Assembly (NCBI GenBank): GCA_029204225.1
Contig: CM055108.1
Span: forward strand, 22,862,326-22,926,325
DNA from: Diphasiastrum complanatum
Lineage: Eukaryota > Streptophyta > Lycopodiopsida > Lycopodiales > Lycopodiaceae
Direction: 5' to 3'
Length of the DNA stretch: 64,000 nucleotides
Shown piece by piece: positions 60,108 through 64,000 of this stretch. The stretch's first letter is position 1, and the number at the start of each line of letters is the position of its first letter. The notes beneath the pieces were generated by a model. The model was given only the letters and a program-made list of their open reading frames with translations, was not told the origin of the DNA and made no database searches. The translations under genes were made by a program, and so were the position numbers.

Positions 60108-61019
60108 CTGCATCATGCCATGTAAGCTTCTTAATGAGCACATTGACGTAAAGATATCTCAGAATATATTTGTTAGGATGACAAATGCAGGCATCATCTT
60201 TGTTGACTAGAATGATCTGCATATACCTTGATCTTAAATTGTCAATGATTCTGAAAAGTAGAATCAGTTCAAGTAGAAGATGTTAGCATGCTGTCTTAGA
60301 TAAGTCTAAAGATTGAACATAATGACCCCACTTCTTCAAAATTCAAATGAGGGACAAATACTCTTCTAGAGGTAAAACAGAAGGTAGTAGTATGGCCTAT
60401 GCACTTGATACTACACTTCACCTTCTTCTTTTTCAAGGTAACATTTATATTGACAACATTTGTCCAAAATTCACTGGTACATCATAAAAGTGTGTACTTG
60501 GGTAAGTTATTATTTCAGCCAAATGAACCAAGTTATGGCTGCGCATGTGATTATGCTTGTAGCTTGAAAGTGATAATAATATGTGTCAACTACTGTAGTT
60601 CATCACAGCAACCATCAAGACAAAAAGTTCAAAGGTGTCCTTCCATCACAGAGAAAAATTGTGAGAGCTTTCTCACACAGTCCTATTTGTACCCACCACT
60701 ATTGATACAGGTCATCACAAATTTTAACTCAAAACGCAAGAAATTACTCACTAGTGCACAGTGCATTATCCATTGCAGACTTTAAGAAGAGAAGCTCTCT
60801 TACTGTGTAGAATAAAATGGTTACCATATCATCTGGACCAAGTTTGAGTCAAATACGGGTAGCATCATCCAGTTTAAAAGGTTCTGATCCACTTTAGCAT
60901 ATTCCCATTAGAATTGAACTTCATCATGTGAGCCTATGGTATGACATAAACATAAGTCATGGCATTTGACAAAACATCATTCATTAGCCTATCCACATCT
61001 CATACGGTGTCTTGCTTTC
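60108..61019. other. Kinase intron, no exon found
   Basis: Searched by eye on minus for a P-loop/VAIK exon without success. The stretch 60830-61019 reads as degraded copia (right after the integrase region) with several stops. Confidence 0.5.
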
Positions 61020-62890
61020 GTTGTTGATCTGTTCTACAGGTGTACTACTGCAGCTATTGCCTCAGCCCAAAATTGGCTTGACAATTGAGCCTGTGCCATC
61101 ATGCAGCTGGCTCCTTCGACTAGCGTCCTGTTTCTTTTTTCTGCAACACCATTATATTCTGGTGTGTATGTAGGAGTGAACTGATGCTCTATTCCTTGTT
61201 CCTAGCAGAAGTTTTAGAACTCCTTGCTCTTGTACTCACCTCCATTGTCAGACCTGATGGTCTGTACCTTCTTCGAGGTGTGTCTCTCAGCGAATGCCAC
61301 AAACTTCTTGAAAGAGTCAAACACATCGGATTTTTTCTTTAAATAATAGATTGTTGTCATCCGGCTGTAGTCATCAATGAATGTTAAGAAGTACCTCGAT
61401 CCTGAGAGCGAATCGACTTTCATCGGTCCTAGACATCTGAGTGGACGAGCTCAAGAACTTCCTTGGCTCTTTTCCCTTCATGCACAAATGGACTTCGATG
61501 TTGTTTGCCCTTTTGGCAGGCTTCATAGAAGTCGGTGTCGGGTCTGGATATCTTCAGACCTATGACAATTTCTTTTCTGCTCATGTCGTGTTCTCATGTT
61601 CAGATGGTACATTCTTCTGTGCCAGAGTTGATCTTCATTTTCTGATGCACTTAGTATGCTATCAGAACTGTGGATGATCTTTGTTTGGTACAGGTTACCT
61701 TTTCTGGACCCAATAGTCAGCAGCACCTCGATCATTCGGCATGTATTGCCATCGAACAGAACTCGAATTCCAAGATCCGCCATCTTTGATACAGATAGGA
61801 GGTCTCTTCTTAGTGAGTGCTCCTGGCAGCTCTGCCTGTCCTGACGTGTTCATAGCTGTAGAGTCCTGATGCCCTTGACATTGTGTTGGCTCCCGTCGCC
61901 TAGAATCACTGCTCTGTTGTTTTCGAGTTCTCTATAGTTGATCAAGACTTTCTTGTTGCAGGTAATGTATGAAGTTGCTCTTGAGTCGATGACTACGTCG
62001 TAGTCTTGCTTAACATAGCTTGTTGAAGCCTCATCGAATATTGTGAAGGCTTCGTCGCTCTTGTCTACATCCTTCGACGACTCTGCAACATTGGCCTTTT
62101 CAGCCTTGTTTTTTCTTTTTGGGTTGAATCTGCACTCATATGCAGAATGTCCCTTCTTCTTACAGTGCATGCAAGGTATTGTCGGGTTGAACCAACATCT
62201 ATTGGTTGTGTCCCGGCTTGTGACAGTGATCACAGGAAGAAGTTTGTTGGTTGTCATTGCCTCTGCTCGAAGACTTCAAATGAGCCTTGTCGAATCTAAG
62301 TTTGTTCTTGCTTTTCTTTTTCCTTTTGTGAAAAGAGCCTTCTCCTGGTCACTGCTTCCTTCTCCTTCGTCTGTCATCAGTCTCTCATCAGCGACAAGAC
62401 TGATAGTTCGCTCGAACGTCATTTCTGGTAAGCTCAGAATGAGCATTCTCAGCGGCTGATAGGACGTAGGTATTTTCATGAAGTACATCAGCTACTGTGG
62501 TGCTGGGACCTGGTGCTCCTGTCCAGATGCAGCAAGTTGAGCGAAGATCGTTCTGAACTTCTCGACATGCTGATCCAACTGGTTGCCATCCCATCACATA
62601 CCTTGCAACTGATTGTGTAGGTGCATCACCGAAGCTGCAGTCCTCACTTCGTACTTCTGTTTCAGTCTTTCCCATGCTTCATGGCTGCTCGCACAGTCTT
62701 CAATCTGCATGAGTATTTCTTCGTTTATGGATGAAACGATGATTGCCATTGCGCGCTCATCCTTTCTGATCCATTCAGCTCTTCTCGAATAGTTTAACTG
62801 TGAATTACAAGACAGGTTTTACGCTAATCAATTAGTTAGCTACCCCATGTCAACGTCGCCTATGGCGGCTGAGCGTGATAGTACAAGACT
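61020..62890 (-). pseudogene. Copia G remnant: gag, protease, integrase
   Basis: On minus: gag from about 62830 (RRAEWIRKDERAMAIIVSSI, SHEAWERLKQKYEVR, then stops), zinc knuckle CMHCKKKGHSAYEC (about 62175-62134), protease VVIDSRATSYI where DSGATSHM is expected (Gly to Arg, near 61990), gag-pre-integrase LWHRRMYHLN, and integrase [20 protein letters not shown] with SDNGGEYKSKEF (61423-61214) and YNGVAEKRNRTLVEGAS (about 61160-61100). Degrades near 61020. RT and RNase H are not found. At least six stops and frameshifts. Confidence 0.85.
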
Positions 62891-63160
62891 TCATGCTCGT
62901 CGAGCTGCCAACTGTAAGCTTGACTTGTTTATCTTCGGTTTCGGCCAGAGGTTCATCCTTAGCACTTCGTGGTCTTCGGGCATTTCGTTGCAGGGACGAA
63001 CGTCGAACACTTCGCCTTCGTCCTTCGCTTTGTCTTCGACCTTTGCTTCGTGTTCGACCTTCGGGTTTTCTTCGACTTTCGAGATCTCTTCGTCCTTCGG
63101 GATTCCTTCGATCTTCGAGATCTCTTTGGCAAGGTTGCAGGAGTTCACTATTTCAGACAT
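62891..63160 (-). other. Lys/Glu-rich repeat frame at the copia G gag start
   Basis: An 89-codon frame starting MSEIVNSCNLAKEISKIEG and continuing with repeated (E/K)-(I/V)-x-K-(V/I)-E-x-x-x-K units. In DNA this is a TTCG-rich quasi-repeat (62990-63125), open in all three plus frames too, so openness is no evidence for coding. A copia gag normally starts with a W-rich segment here. This could be a repeat expansion or an insertion. Confidence 0.35.
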
Positions 63161-63179
63161 GCATCATTTTGAGGCAAAG

Positions 63180-63404
63180 TAATGCTTAGCAAAGCTGGCG
63201 AGTTCCCATGAGCAAGCAGGAAAGGGAAAACATCTATACTAGAACCAATGGAGCTATTATAGATGTACTCTGCAAGACACAATGCTAGCCCCAATCTTTG
63301 TCCAACAGGAGAAACAAAGTGCTGCAAAAATTCCTCCAGAACATGATGAAGGACCTGTGACTGGCCATTAGCAGATGAAAGGTGGTATAGGCCCCTTGCT
63401 TCAC
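63180..63404 (-). pseudogene. Exon-like open stretch of an unidentified gene
   Basis: After a good acceptor (ATGATACAG|GT) the minus frame reads EARGLYHLSSANGQSQVLHH, VLEEFLQHFVSPVGQRLGLA, LCLAEYIYNSSIGSSIDVFP and FLLAHGN, about 75 codons of amphipathic, protein-like sequence. No donor is seen before copia G begins near 63160, so the exon may be cut by that insertion. It is on the kinase strand and upstream of it. I do not recognise it. Confidence 0.4.
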
Positions 63405-64000
63405 CTGTATCATGATTCCTTTAGGCAGTCCAGCCATGAACCACATTCAGACAACATTCTCCTGCACCCCGGTTTAAGCCAATTTGTCTGTGGGATACAA
63501 TATAAGCTTCCCTTGTCTCTGATCTCAGAGACCCCAGATCATAGATGTCTTACTGACTATTTGTAGACAAGCAAATGACAGAGAGAAGAACACTACTGGC
63601 TACTTCCGGTTGTAAAGCCAGAAAGATAATACATGAACATTGAGACACTGATATTTAAAAAGAGTCTCATAACAGTGCTGCTCCACAATGGTTGTTTGAT
63701 CACGTTGACTGTTGTCCATTTCAGCTCAACTCCTTATGCCCATTAGAGGTAAGTAAAGAATTTCTTCTACATAATTACAGGAGAAAAATGTCAGAGAACA
63801 AATGAGAAAGTTTGTCAACGTCATGATCCTGCCTAATTTCAAGGGGCACAAATATAGATAGGTCTTCCCATACCATCAGATGCACATGGTCACTGCAGAT
63901 GCATATATCACACAAAATGCATTCCATGTTCATTGCAGAAACAAGGGAATGCATTAATCGTTCTACAATCTAAGTAGCTAGATTTCCAATAAAGGGTAGA
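63405..64000. other. No gene seen
   Basis: No kinase P-loop exon and no recognised element up to the window end. Confidence 0.5.

Noticed and set aside
60830-60900. Possible kinase N-terminal exon (FKLDDATRI-like frame)
   Set aside because: Contains a stop, lacks P-loop and VAIK residues, and looks like continued copia decay.
62847-63189. Three overlapping plus-strand frames rich in Ser/Phe/Arg
   Set aside because: They read the opposite strand of a TTCG-rich repeat at the copia G gag start; all frames are open because of composition.

Overview
Plant nuclear DNA, dominated by LTR retrotransposons. The evidence is Ty1/copia and Ty3/gypsy polyproteins, priming sites matching plant initiator-tRNA-Met, GA/CT microsatellites, TTTAGGG-type motifs and a plant-specific STE20/GCK-type kinase gene with plant-like splice sites. 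Introns of about 15 and 21 kb, filled with transposons, suggest a large-genome seed plant (a gymnosperm, magnoliid or other early-diverging angiosperm would fit). The species cannot be fixed from this sequence.

The one recognisable host gene lies on the minus strand and runs from at least 60107 down to 14119, about 46 kb. I rebuilt it exon by exon from family similarity, GT-AG (once GC-AG) splice sites and matching reading phase. It encodes a kinase of the BLUS1/STE20-SPS1-like plant family: hinge, HRD loop, APE, DIWSFG and [11 protein letters not shown] segments, then the family's C-terminal conserved blocks and a terminal coiled coil. The P-loop/VAIK exon is missing and probably lies beyond 64000. 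The DFG triplet is replaced by a VYG-like stretch, so the protein may be a pseudokinase.

Layout. 1-2336: AT-rich repeats and microsatellites. 2337-4800: broken copia pol, one LTR with a priming site, and a second copia tail. 4863-12447: degenerate Ty3/gypsy pol (plus), split by a whole copia element (minus, 5964-10689, target duplication CTATC). 12448-13330: TAG-rich, LTR-like sequence. 14119-16000: 3' exons of the kinase gene. 16000-36843: giant intron holding a GC-rich island, telobox repeats, a gypsy protease remnant, a nearly intact young copia (20655-26807, target duplication ATCTG), a 608-bp miniature LTR element (28827-29434) and a copia gag remnant. 36844-37184: two kinase exons. 37185-52173: second giant intron with copia fragments and a gag-only gypsy-like element (44688-47526). 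52174-60107: eleven kinase exons interrupted by an internally deleted copia (56060-58491) whose truncated LTR ends 7 nt from a kinase splice donor. 61020-63160: degenerate copia. 63180-63404: exon-like open stretch of unknown identity.

The mobile elements do not form a pathway. They record nested insertion, LTR deletion and internal deletion. Their main link to the host is that several lie in sense orientation inside the introns of a gene whose coding frame is still open.
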